Source: Acanthochlamys bracteata (taxonomy: Eukaryota; Streptophyta; Magnoliopsida; Pandanales; Velloziaceae). Taken from it: a stretch of 64,000 nt of DNA. The position numbers were made by a program, and so were the translations under genes. The stretch is from the NCBI GenBank assembly GCA_019914995.1, contig CM034128.1, positions 1,366,501 to 1,430,500 on the forward strand, written 5' to 3'. Position 1 is the first letter of the stretch, and each line of letters begins with the position of its first letter. This document shows, piece after piece, positions 50,901 through 61,880 of this stretch. The notes below the pieces were generated by a model. That model was not told the origin of the DNA. It was given only the letters and a program-made list of their open reading frames with translations, and did no database searches.

Positions 50901-53900
50901 CTTCATCAAGCTGTATACAAATTCTCCTTTGAATTAGTATCAGCAAACATGAGCTACATGAAAGAAACTATTGAAACGATCTTCAAATAACTACCTCATC
51001 ATCTTGACCGCCTTCTGCATCCTTTATTAGGCCTTTAATCAATTCAAACAAAGCTTCAACCTGAAGAAGTAGCAAGCGTTACAGCTTTGGCTGGAAAACC
51101 TAGAACTACAAAGAAAGGTCAAAACTTACTTTATCAGCAGTGGACACAGAGGTACAGTTTTTCATTATACTTTGAATTATGACCACTGCCATAACCTTTT
51201 TGGTGTTATCATCAAGGTGTTCCATGACTCGAGGATAATTAGAAAGGTTCAATGCGGTGACAATATCATTATATTTCTCCAAGGGTGCACTCAACAGCGC
51301 AACAATTTGCTTTTTCGCTTTATCATCCATAATCTTACCTTTGCCTGAGAGCTTCTTAACACATGCTCCCTGAAAAACATATACCAAGTAATTAAACAAT
51401 CACAGCCATACTAGAACTAAAAAGTATACAACAGAAACAAGTTATCTCTAAACAAATATACCAATTTATTTGTTAGCAATCAGCACTCAAAGACGTTTTC
51501 CCTACTAAGTACTTAAGCAGAAAGTAGAATAAGAATTTAAAGATTTGCTAAAATAGTTACCAGAACTTGATCAATGTAATCAAGACGATCGGGATGCACA
51601 CGGAGAGTAAACTTCAGAAGAGACACATATAAAGTTATGACTCCAACAACAGGCATGTCAGGCTGAGCCTCTATGACCTGCTAATAAGGCATCAACAAGA
51701 ACAAAAGTTAAAATATCAAATTAAAGTTAAGAGGAAAAGCAGATTACAGCTGTCAGACAAGTAATAGTGGATTAAATCAAACTGACAGATTGTACATACG
51801 AAAAAACAGTAAACTATCAAAGATGCCTCAGTAATTGGATAGAAAGAGAGACTGACGTATTAATTAAATTTCTAAAAGACACAAGAAAGTAATAAAAGAG
51901 CAAGGCACTTTAGTAAAACTAGGCATGGTAGAACCCATCTATTCTAGAAAAAACTCTTCCAAGCCAGCAATCCAACAAGCCATTAACGATGGTTTAAACC
52001 TTACAGTCTGCCAATATCAAAATGACAAGTGCTATCGTAGGATGTGATGATTTCATGCATTTGATGACCAAATAGTTTCCCACATTATCCAGATAAAACT
52101 CAGACTTCTCCAGGGCCAGATTTTGATTAAGTCCTATTGACGTACTTCAGCCATCGAGTGTGCTCAAGTAATTCAGCAACAAGCATACAGATTCACAAAC
52201 AAAGCTGGGTTTGACATTCACACCATTCCGAAAATAGTTACTCTCGAGAAGATCAACTGCTACAAGTACTTGATGATCAGAAGAAGTGGAAAGGAAAAAC
52301 TAATGACTACCTTCCCAATAGCGTGGCTCAGCTTCGCGAAAGCTTCTACTTGCAAAAATTCTGGTAAAACCTGTAGCATTCAAATATGAGACAAGCGTAG
52401 CAAAACCAATCAGTAAAGTATCAGACTACTCACTTCTGCACTTGAAGCAGCATAATTTGATAATCTGTCCATGAGCTGAGATAGGACAGTCTTGATATCC
52501 ACAGTTGGCTGCACATAAAGAAAAATGCTTTCGGTATGTTTTTGTACACTGGAAGGAAATCTTTTAGTTATTTACTAAAATTTCTTCTTCTTCTTCTTCT
52601 TGCTTGAAGCCTTTCCTATCTTATAATAATTAATAAAGAACATAAACCATAATCCTTGTGACTACATAAATGAAACTAGTTTTTATTAGAACAAAGTGCA
52701 CCTTGGGTATCTCAATATTGCGTAAGGAAACTGAATATAATAAGTTCCAAGCATGTCTCTCAAATATTATAGTAAGGAAACTGACAACTCACACATCAAT
52801 ATACTATGCACAAAATATTAAATTCGTGTATGGTTTGATTGACAAAAGAAACTGAAAACACCAAATCAAGAAGAAAGATAGATGTACCTGAAGCTGTGGG
52901 CATGCACCTAATAATATCTCAAGAGTCTGCAAGTGGTATTCATCTGGAAAGACTTGGATTATGCAATCCATCAAGTAGTGTTGCGCTAATTCGTCCTTGC
53001 AGTTTACAACCTAAAGAGCAAGTCAATCAACACCATCTCCTGTAAACTAACTTATGCCTGAAATCAATAATTACCTGCTCCAATACTCTTGGAAGCACAG
53101 TGTCTCTGTACATATCAAGGTCAACACCCTCCAACTGGCTGAGAACATGGAGGTTTTTCCCAACCTAGAGGAATTAACAGCAACAAGTAACCACTTCGTA
53201 AATGCAGATGTAAAACCATTCAACTTCGTACATGCTACTTTTGAGATGTGTATATTACAAGATCACGAAGTTCACTCCTCTCTTTCTCCCGCTTCTCTCT
53301 GTCACGAGCAGGTCCCTGCAGACCAAAAATCCGGCCTGAATCTCAACTCAGGGTCACCTAGAAGTATCAATAATTCATAATCACTATAGCACCTATTATT
53401 GGAATTACTAGAATTCGATGTTCACAGCCTGATATGCCTAGAATCTTTCTCATCATATACTATGACAAAGGAGCACTGGAATGAACCTGATGTTGCATTC
53501 GAACCCAGAGCTTATTCATCTCTGTAAAATTTTGAATCACAAATTCTATAGCTTCATTAACACCATCACCATCCCTAAAAATAAAAGAAACAGGATGTCA
53601 ATATCAGAACAGCAACGCCTACTTCTTGTTCAGTCCCCATCTGTCAACTACTGTGTAGCATGTGAAACTTTCGCCAATAACTAGAGATCAATTGCTGACC
53701 TGTATACCTAAAAACAAATGGACTAAATCAATTATTAAACAAGTTACTTTCTCCAGGAATAAATACTATACCCACAATAGTGATCTGGACTAATTATCCA
53801 TTTCCATGTTTCATAAAGAAGAATGAGATGTAGAGCGATCTCAAAAGCCAATACTACCATGCCATAGATGTTTTAACTATTAGTTCGCCACCTTGACATC

Positions 53901-55432
53901 AGTAACGTGCCCCTTCGACAAACCAACTTTAGAAGGTCAGCACATGGAGCAGGCCTTTTTGCTGCTTATATAGCAGAATCTAAAACTAAGTTCTCAAAGG
54001 TTATGGAATTCTGACTACGGTATACAACAATAAATGATTTACAAGAATTGCATGTCATATTTTAGTAGTATCTTACCCTTCATACTCCGATCCAATGTCA
54101 GGTAGCTTATCTCGGCTGATTTGAGAGAGGTAACTCCTCAAAAAGAGACCACGAATCGGATGTTGAACTCCTCTGCACATCTCAACAAGGTCCTTCAGGA
54201 CATCCTTAGCTGGGGCCTCTTTGGATTTTATATACACTGCACCTACTGTGCAGAGGAGATACCTGGTGATTACAAACAAAACTTCTAAATATATACTCAA
54301 CTTTATTCAACAAAAGACTTCCCAGACTACAGTTTGAAGTAAGTCATAATTTACCATAAAGAAGTTGTGATGAAATTCTGTGCAAATACTCAAAGAGCAA
54401 AAAGCACAGGTGTCAATTGGTATATACTACAAATAAGAATTAAGTTACAAAGATGCACTAGTGTATAAAAACCCAATTCACTATCCAACATGTATGACAA
54501 CCACTAAAGAACATCTTGAATCAGTGTCACACATCAATCAATCTATTCCTAAGCAATTGCTGAAGGATCGTGTCACAGGACAAATACAAAAAAAGCTCTT
54601 ACAATACAGGATAGGAGATCATCATATCTCACAACAAAATCAAGAAACCGTGCTAAAACTAGAAGGTCTTACAGGCGGGGCAAGATGTTGCCGGCATGCT
54701 GGACAAGCTCATAGAGGTCGATGACAGAGAAGCCACGCTTAGTTTCCTCCCTGAAGAACATCTCCAGCCTCCGCAGCTCATCAAATGCCCTCATATCTTC
54801 TCCATCCATATGTGAAACCATTTCAGTAAATAAACAAAGAACCTTCTTCGAAATCAATCAGATACGAAGAGAACGCAAGCATGCTTACAGAGGTCATAGT
54901 AGTTGTGAGGGGATAGGCGAGATGTCCGGAGCTCGGAAAGCATCTGAGCTGAGTACTTGAGTGCATCCCTCAAATTGTTAGAATCCTGCGCATCAAAACA
55001 CAAGTAATCAGCTCCCGTTGTCAAAACTCCCGATTGAATTCAAAGAAAAATACTTGCATTTGCAGTAAACCGAATAAATCAAACAAAATCAGAACCCTTC
55101 CTAACCCAAAAATCGCTCAATCAAAATCGCAAAAATCATAAAGCACATTAGGTAGCGCTCGCTTCCCAACTGATTCAGAAAGCATTATTATTCTTAAAAA
55201 TTCCACAAAAAAAACAAACAAACTCATGGAATGAATCAATCTATAGGCATTGATCAAGCTGCACGTCATTATGCATAGAATTAGAAGGAGAGTTAGGGTT
55301 GTGAGGGAGGAAGTGGAATATTACCAGTGCTCGATGCATGTATAAAGCGTTCTGCTGTAATCCGGCGATCCCTTCAGCAAGCCACTTCTCCTCGTCCTCC
55401 GCTGCCGCCGCCACTTCCGCCACCAACGCCAT
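47933..55432 (-). CDS. VPS35: VPS35, retromer cargo-recognition subunit
   Basis: VPS35 is the scaffold of the retromer core, returning vacuolar sorting receptors from endosomes. About 22 small exons can be traced on the minus strand, starting at ATG 55432 ([20 protein letters not shown]) and ending at TAA 47933. Well-placed exons include 55325-55432, 54889-54985, 54673-54796, 54077-54262, about 53489-53574, 53260-53316, 53075-53165, 52887-53010, 52435-52509, 52312-52371, 51561-51677, 51131-51371, 50996-51061, 50828-50910, 50289-50378, 49543-49634, 49262-49331, 49111-49191, 48900-49007, 48700-48802, 48229-48345 and 47933-48143. Typical blocks are [74 protein letters not shown], and the end [11 protein letters not shown]. 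The PRLYLL hydrophobic motif used for RAB7 contact is formed across the junction after exon 3. No lesion was seen. Which paralogue (A, B or C) was not resolved. Confidence 0.93.
52582..52601. repeat. TTC microsatellite in a VPS35 intron
   Basis: About six tandem TTC units lie in an intron between exons at 52435-52509 and 52887-53010. Confidence 0.7.
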
Positions 55433-56519
55433 CTAGTGATTCTATTTACTGTTTTAATTGATCGTGATTGAGATCGTTGCTTTTGGAGATCAATCGAAGA
55501 GAAAGAAACAAAGAAGGAAGAAGAAGAATAAAACCGAAAATTTACCCGAGTCAGAACATAAAAAATAATAACCGAGTCAGAACATAGAAATAATAAATAA
55601 ATAAATAAGAGAGAAAACGATATACACGTGATTGGCACGTGCAAAACTGGTGCAAATAGAACTGTCCCCAGAAGCTTTAAGTTTTTTAAAAAATAATATA
55701 TGTAACTATATGCATATACGAAAACAAATAATTTTAATAGATGTTTAAGGATGTTTTTGGAAAAAAATTATGATTAATAACACCGTAATTTAAAAATATT
55801 TGTTAAACAATATAATTTTTTATAAAATAATCCCATAAATATTATATTGCAACTACTTGATTGTGATTAATAGCACCATGATTTTAGAAATGCACGAGGG
55901 TTTATTGATTTTCGTCTTGTGAACTTAATGTTCTGTCTCTTAATTTATTAAAATTTAATAATTTATATATTAAATTTTTAAAAAGTTTTGATGAATTGTC
56001 ATAATACATTTTAATGAAATTTATATCCCTACATTTTCATAATTTAAAAGCATCCGATCATTTTGATTTTTAGTATATGTTTGGAATACTTATTGAAAAT
56101 AATTTCTTTTAAACAAAAAATATTTTAAAAAATAATTACTCTTAAAAATAAGATCTATTTTTTGACTTAAAAATTTAAAACAAATAAAAAATAATAAAAG
56201 TTCACATGAAGAAATTTTTATATTTTCTAAATTTATAAAATATTTTTAAAATTTTAAAAAATAAAATAAAAAATTAGAATAAAAACATAAAGAGTTAATA
56301 AGTACTCCTAAATATGTCGTTAGTTAAAAACTCTTGATCGCAAACTTTATATTATGTATAAATCAATATACAAATATGTGTATACAGTCTCTATTTGATG
56401 ATATGTTAACTTGATTTCTAATGTAAAAATTGCAGACTATTATTGATTGTTTTAATTAAAAATGTCACATAAATTCTTGTACGATTACTTCTAAAGAGCA
56501 CAGAAAAGAAACTTTTGTA

Positions 56520-56745
56520 ATTTTTGAGAGTGCTTATTAAATAAATTTTGTAAAATAAAAAATATTTTTTATTTTTTTATTTTTAAAAAATAATTAAAAT
56601 ATATAATAAAAATGTCTCACTATATAAATTTTTTTATATTTTTTAAATTTTTAAATAAATTTTTTAATATTTATAAAATATATATTAAAAAATATATAAT
56701 AAAAAATTAAAATAGAGCGTTTTGAGAATGCAATTTCAAAAGACC
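56520..56745. repeat. AT-rich MITE-like repeat copy
   Basis: The interior AAATTTTTAAATAAATTT followed by ATATATTAAAAAAT matches the interiors of the copies at 38987 and 56988. The ends (GAGAGTGCTTATT and AGAGCGTTTTGAG) are diverged. Confidence 0.5.
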
Positions 56746-56987
56746 CCTAAAATTTTTTATTTTTCTTTAATATCAATCTGTACATCGTTTAGAGCTCTTA
56801 CAGTTGATATTCTTTATAACCATATTGATTCAGATTTATACTACATTTTTTTATATGGTATCAAATTTTATGAATAATACATCATAATTATATAGCTTTT
56901 TGAAATTTAGATAATTGAATATTGGATAATCAACATATTAACTCAGTTTACACTTTACAATGATCTTTATTAGATCAAAATTACTTT

Positions 56988-57232
56988 GGGGGTGTTTAAA
57001 AGTGCTTCTGAAATGAAAAATATTTTTATCTTTTTTGAATAACGAGTTTTATTTTTTTTATTTTCAAAATAATAATAAAAATATGCAATAAAAAATCTCA
57101 CTCTGTAAAATTTTTTTACACTTTTTAAATTTTTAAATAAATTTTTTATATACTTATAAAATATATATTAAAAAACATAAAATGAGAAAAAATTGAAAAC
57201 TAATTTTTTAAAAGTAAAACAAAAGGCGCTCG
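56988..57232. repeat. AT-rich MITE-like repeat, related to the element at 38987
   Basis: The left end GGGGGTGTTT (56988-56997) and interior ATAATAAAAATATGCAATAA are nearly the same as in the 38987-39242 element, in the same orientation. The right end ACAAAAGGCGCTC is diverged from a perfect inverted repeat. Confidence 0.6.
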
Positions 57233-57535
57233 AGATGTAAAATTGTGTGTTGAAATTACATGTGCTTAAAAATTTATTTGAAAATTTGGAAGAGAAATTA
57301 AAATATTACCTTATAAATAATAAAAATATATATTATATTTAAAAGAATATGAAAATTTAAGAATAAAAAATAAATATTAAAAAAAATAACTATAAATATA
57401 TAAATATGGAAATCTAAACTAGCCATTCCAAAACGCTTGCCACGGGATAGGTCCCCGTTCCTGTACTCCTACGTAATAGATTAGTGTCATCAACGGTCCG
57501 GATTAAAAGAAACTGCTGATGAAGAAATTTAAATT

Positions 57536-57745
57536 AACCGTCCGATTTCAGCCAACTCTCTTCAGTTTCCTCTGGACTCGCTAATAGTAGTAGCTCCCAG
57601 ACTTACAAAAAAGTCATTCAATTCAACGTTGTTATGAACGGTTGAGATATGACCAAGTAATATCTACCGTCTGATTTCTGCCAACTCTCTTTAGTTTCCA
57701 TTCACGTGCTTATAGTAGTAGGTCTTTCAGTCTTACACTTGCGAA
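57536..57745. repeat. Imperfect tandem duplication in the MS1-like promoter
   Basis: Two copies about 126 bases apart share ACCGTCCGATTTC/ACCGTCTGATTTC, GCCAACTCTCTT, AGTTTCC and TATAGTAGTAG/TAATAGTAGTAG, each followed by an ACGGTT box. They start near 57536 and 57662. A further AACCGTCC box follows at about 57795. Confidence 0.75.
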
Positions 57746-57827
57746 CGGTTCAGATACGCGGAGGATTAGTTGTTTTTTCTGTCCGAGCAAATTCAACCGT
57801 CCAATTAGCTGGTGCTGTTACTAACTG

Positions 57828-57834
57828 TATATAA
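57828..57834 (+). promoter_or_regulatory. TATA box of the MS1-like gene
   Basis: TATATAA lies about 120 bases before the start codon at 57958, in an otherwise mixed-composition promoter. Position and sequence fit a plant TATA element. Confidence 0.6.
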
Positions 57835-57957
57835 CTCGAACCTGTTTAGAAAACCTTGTTATTTCATTTTCATTCAGTGATTAGATTTAGTGTGTTCATT
57901 AAAGTTTTCTAACAAAGCCGGTGAAGAAGAAAGAGAGAGATTATAGGGGAGAGATCA

Positions 57958-60900
57958 ATGGGGGACTCGAAATTTTTTGGTCTTCGATCGTTCATGGAAA
58001 GCTTTTTGCCAGCGGGAATGGCCGGAGCGTTCAGAGATAACGTGCGAGTGTTCCTCCGTGACTGCACCGACCAAGAGACAACGCTAACGGCCGGAATGAT
58101 GACGTGGCGAACAATGCTTGTAGATGAAGTCACCGGCGTGGTTACACCACTATTCACCGTCGAGGAAAATGTCCGACGATCTACTGACCCCTTCTGCAAT
58201 CACTGTCGTTCAAATGGTATGCATTCTGACTTTTCATTACTACCGGAATGAAAAACCCTAGTTTGGTCTTAATGGTTCCCTTCAATGGCGTGATTGAGAT
58301 GTCTTTTAGGGTTTTGTCTTTAGAATTAATGAAGTTTTTAAGGTTTTGTTTAGTGTATAGATGATCATGGGTTTAGGGTTTTGTTCATTTGTCTTCAATC
58401 AGTGCTGTTCGTGCCTGTAGAATTCCATTAATTAGAGTGTTCATAGAATGTTGTTATATTATTCTTAAATGAGTTTCTGTGTCGTTCTTGAAGCTGTTTA
58501 TGAGCCAATTCTAACGATACTTTGCTGACTCAATTTCATGATTTTTCAAATAAGAATAACTCGCGGCAGAAGTTTAGGGTTTTCTGATTAATTTTGTTCT
58601 TTAACAAGCTCTGGTTTTGATAAGTAGTTATTCTAGTTATAGATGGTTTGAATTTTTTTTTACTAAATAACTATTTTTAGTTGCAGCTAACAATAAATTT
58701 TTGAGGGCATATTGTTTTAAAAAATTGCAAAAGAGATGCAATTTTTACTTCTTATTTAAAAAAAATCTTGGATGTTTTTCTTTGTTTCTGGAATGTCACT
58801 CAAAATTAATTTTCAAAACTTAGTTCAAATGGGTATCAAATAATGATGACGTTGAAGTTCCTGATTTAGCAAATTTCAGTTGTCAACAGTTGGTTCTTCT
58901 TGTGTTTGCGATCTAGGATCTAAAACTTCAGGATATACTTCGCGGGCCCTTGCCTGCAATCGTTTAGAGCGTGTTTACTATAAAATAAATTTATTTTTCG
59001 AAAATGAATTTAAAAATAAAAATAAAAATATTTAATAAAAATAATATTTTATAATTATTTTATATTATAAATAAATTTGAAAATCAAATTTTAAAAAATA
59101 AATTTTTAATAAAAATAATTTATTTTAATTTTGTAATATATTTTATATTATAAATGAGTTTAAAAAAAAAGAGTTTAGAAAGGTACGTAAACACGCTCTA
59201 TGTAGGTATAAGCGCTTGATTTTGCACCTCCAGTTTAGTTCTAATTGGTTTGCAATGAAGTGCTTATATTACCGGGTCCTTAAAAGATTCTGAAACTGCA
59301 ATTCATGGTTTTTCAGGATGGGCCCACCATTATGTATCGAAGCGGCGTTACCATTTCATCATTCCAGCGGAGGACGAGTGGGACCGGGCAAGTCTTCCAC
59401 CGCGTTCTCTCCATCGGGCCGGCCGTTATGATGATCAACAGCCGTGCCATCTCCTCCACGGCCTTCTTCACTGCAACGGTTTCGGTCATCTTCTCTCCAT
59501 CAACGGTTTCGGCTCCGGTGCATCTTCTTTTCTTCCCGGCCACGTTCTCATGGATCTCTTCGATCGCCTCTGCTCTGCTCTCTGTGCTCGGTAATAAACA
59601 TCGTCCATTCATGCTCAGTTTCTCAATCATTTCGTTTCATTACTGTTTGATTTCATGTTTATTTGATTGGGTTTGTTGCAGTGAGATAACGGTGGAGGAC
59701 TTTTCAAGGAAGAACTCAATGGAACTCCGGCTACTGCTAGCCGTAGCTCATGGAGGATTAACTTGGTTTGGTCGTTGGGGTTACAGATTTCGAATGGGAA
59801 GCTTCGGTGTGACGCAGGAAATCCTCCATCGCTCCGTTGAAGAACTCGCTTGCCTCGATCTCGACAGATTGGTTTTCTCTGCCGCTGCCGGGAGAGATAC
59901 AGAGCTCTCTGCTATCGTTCTAACCTACCGCCGTCTGCGGCAGTATGATTCACAGTGCTACGTGCCCTCTCTTAGTACCGCCTGCGAACTCCTCCGTTAC
60001 ATGCTTGAAGTCAGGCGCCGTTCTCCTCCGCCTGAACTACTTGTCCTAAATAGCAACGGGAGTACTCTTACAGCTTCCGCGGCAACACCCAGGATGGTGG
60101 AGATAGAGAATAAGAAGGGTAGTAACAGATTCGTGAGGAAGAAGAAGAACAAGTGCGGAGGAAAGGTTCGAGATTTCTCCGACGTGGCGGCAGAGATGGC
60201 AAGCAGGTGGCCGGTTGCAAGGCTGAGATCGACGGGGCAGGTTCTGGTCGAACAACTGATGGAGCACGGGACGATGACGAGGCAAGCTCTCCGGGACGCG
60301 TCGCGGGAGTTCGTTGGTGACACGGGCCTGCTAGATTTCGTCATCAAGTCGATCGGCAACTGTGTCGTCGACGGCCATGTCATTCGCAGGTGCCGGAATC
60401 GTGATTCGCGTTTGTTGGTGTTCTCTCTCGACGAAGAATTTGAACTGACCGAAGAATCGAGCGGCAGCAGCGTTGGCAGTGAAGTGATTCAGGCGAGTAA
60501 ACCGAAGGCAGAGGTCAACGTGGCAGTCCGAGCATGCAAGTCGTCAATGCTGCCACAGTGGCCGAGGAAAACAAAGGTTGATATCGATCTCGCCATAGTC
60601 TACAACGCCGTAATAAGAGCACGGCCGGAAGCAGCAGCAGCAGTGCTGCACGGTAAGCATTGGAGTAAATCGTGGGGTTTGCGCGACGAAGAAGACGACC
60701 GCATGCGCTTCCTGATCTCGTGGGAGCCAGAACACAGTGGCGGCGGAGTAGAGAATCATTCTCCTCCCGAGGTGGTAGTCGTGCTGCCGCACGCGTCGGT
60801 GAGAGAACTGAAGGAGGAAGCGGAGCGAGCACTACGTGACACTTGTTGCGCTCTAGAAGGAGTCAAACTGAACCGGCTAGAAGGGATTGCCGGGGAAGAG

Positions 60901-61218
60901 TGGGACCCAGTATTGCTGTGTGGGGTGCAGTCGGGAGCAGAGCTGCTCGCCGTAGGCGTAGGAGAAGATCTTGCCGGGGAGCTGAGAATCGAAGGCGGAG
61001 CAGAGGAGTGGCGTGTGGGGTGCACGTGCGGAGCGCGCGACGATGACGGGGAGAGGATGGTAGCATGCGATGCGTGCGATGTCTGGCAGCACACGAGGTG
61101 CGTGGGGATAGAAGACGGAGAGAACGTGCCGGCGATCTTCCTCTGCACTCAATGTAGTGCCGCGCTTATCGCCGCGGGCAAGCTGCCTCGTTGTCTGACA
61201 TGCGAAACAAAGAGCTAA
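57958..61218 (+). CDS. MS1: PHD-finger protein of the MALE STERILITY 1 / MMD1 family, most like MS1
   Basis: Relatives are nuclear regulators of tapetum and pollen-wall development. Exons 57958-58216, 59317-59590 and 59682-61218 give 689 residues, near the roughly 670 of MS1. The N-terminus has FRDNVRVFL and PLFTVEENV, as in MS1. Exon 2, read in the spliced frame, gives KRRYHFIIPAEDEWDRA, LLHGLLHCNGFGHLLSINGF and MDLFDRLCSALCAR. Exon 3 has MELRLLLAVAHG, WFGRWGYRFRMGSFGVTQ and a winged-helix-like segment DTGLLDFVIKSIGN. A C4HC3 PHD finger spans residues 625-669 (CTCGARDDDGERMVACDACD, VWQHTRCVG, IFLCTQC). A longer unspliced frame beginning at 59305 uses the wrong frame of exon 2. Intron 1 (1.1 kb) contains a MITE. 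HGGLTWFGRWG departs from the family's usual GEPWFGRWG. Confidence 0.88.
58965..59200. mobile_element. MITE with perfect 12-bp terminal inverted repeats and TA target duplication, in intron 1 of the MS1-like gene
   Basis: The element runs from GAGCGTGTTTAC (58967-58978) to GTAAACACGCTC (59187-59198), exact inverted repeats, flanked by TA on both sides (58965-58966 and 59199-59200). The interior is about 210 bases of A/T with no coding potential. TA target sites fit Tc1/mariner-derived (Stowaway-type) MITEs, although the termini are not the classical Stowaway CTCCCTCC. Confidence 0.8.
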
Positions 61219-61880
61219 GAACTAACGGCATTGTTGTAAAGATTTTTTGATTCATCTAGTTCATGTACTGTACTGGGAAGTGTTCTTTGCTTTCTCAAGT
61301 CGAGTATATACACACAGCAAACGAAACAGCAGACTCATTCTTCTTTCCAAATAATTTCTTAACCTTAGTCCATGCAGTCTTTACAAATTATCCAACCATA
61401 CATATATGCCTATATTTTCCATATACTCAAAACTAGATTTTTGATTTGGAAAATTTAACATTGGACACTCAGAAAGAAAAGCAAAAGTGCAACGTATCAC
61501 AAAATAACTGTTGAATTTAAATCAGATCAAGAAATTAGCCAGAGCTAGTTAATCACAATCTTAAAATGAAACAAAGAAAAGCTTCTAAACAGCCTATTCT
61601 ATTCTTCTTTTCAGAAATTTGTGTCTAGGTATCCAAGATTATTAAGGTTGGAGATTGAAAAACAATTCCCTTCAGCATCACCCCACTCTGCTGCTGTACA
61701 TCCAAAACTGCCTACCTGAGGTACCCAAGTGCTAAATCAATTAACACAACCAGAGCATATTTCCAGATTTCGTTTGTCTGAACAGTTATGCCCCATATGC
61801 TTCATCTTAGATCAATTAGCCACTATATATTTGGCATTTAACCAGACATACTAGTACTAGATCTGTATGCAGAATAGACT
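61219..61880. other. Shared 3' spacer of the MS1-like gene and the convergent chimeric locus
   Basis: No coding potential was seen; both 3' untranslated regions should lie here. Confidence 0.45.

Larger units (their letters stand above)
55433..57957. other. AT-rich spacer between divergent VPS35 and MS1-like genes
   Basis: The VPS35 leader and promoter are at the left. Three AT-rich repeat copies occupy about 56080-56320, 56520-56745 and 56988-57232. From 57480 the composition is more balanced and holds the MS1-like promoter with a tandem duplication and TATA box. No gene is supported. Confidence 0.5.

Noticed and set aside
60515..61152. Several minus-strand open frames of 67-130 codons
   Set aside because: They are antisense shadows of the GC-rich MS1-like exon 3.
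59305..61218. A 637-codon plus-strand open frame starting MVFQDGPTIMY
   Set aside because: Its first about 125 codons read exon 2 in the wrong frame and run through intron 2. The spliced frame of exon 2 gives the conserved family blocks (RRYHFIIP, HCNGFGHLL), so the true start is at 57958.
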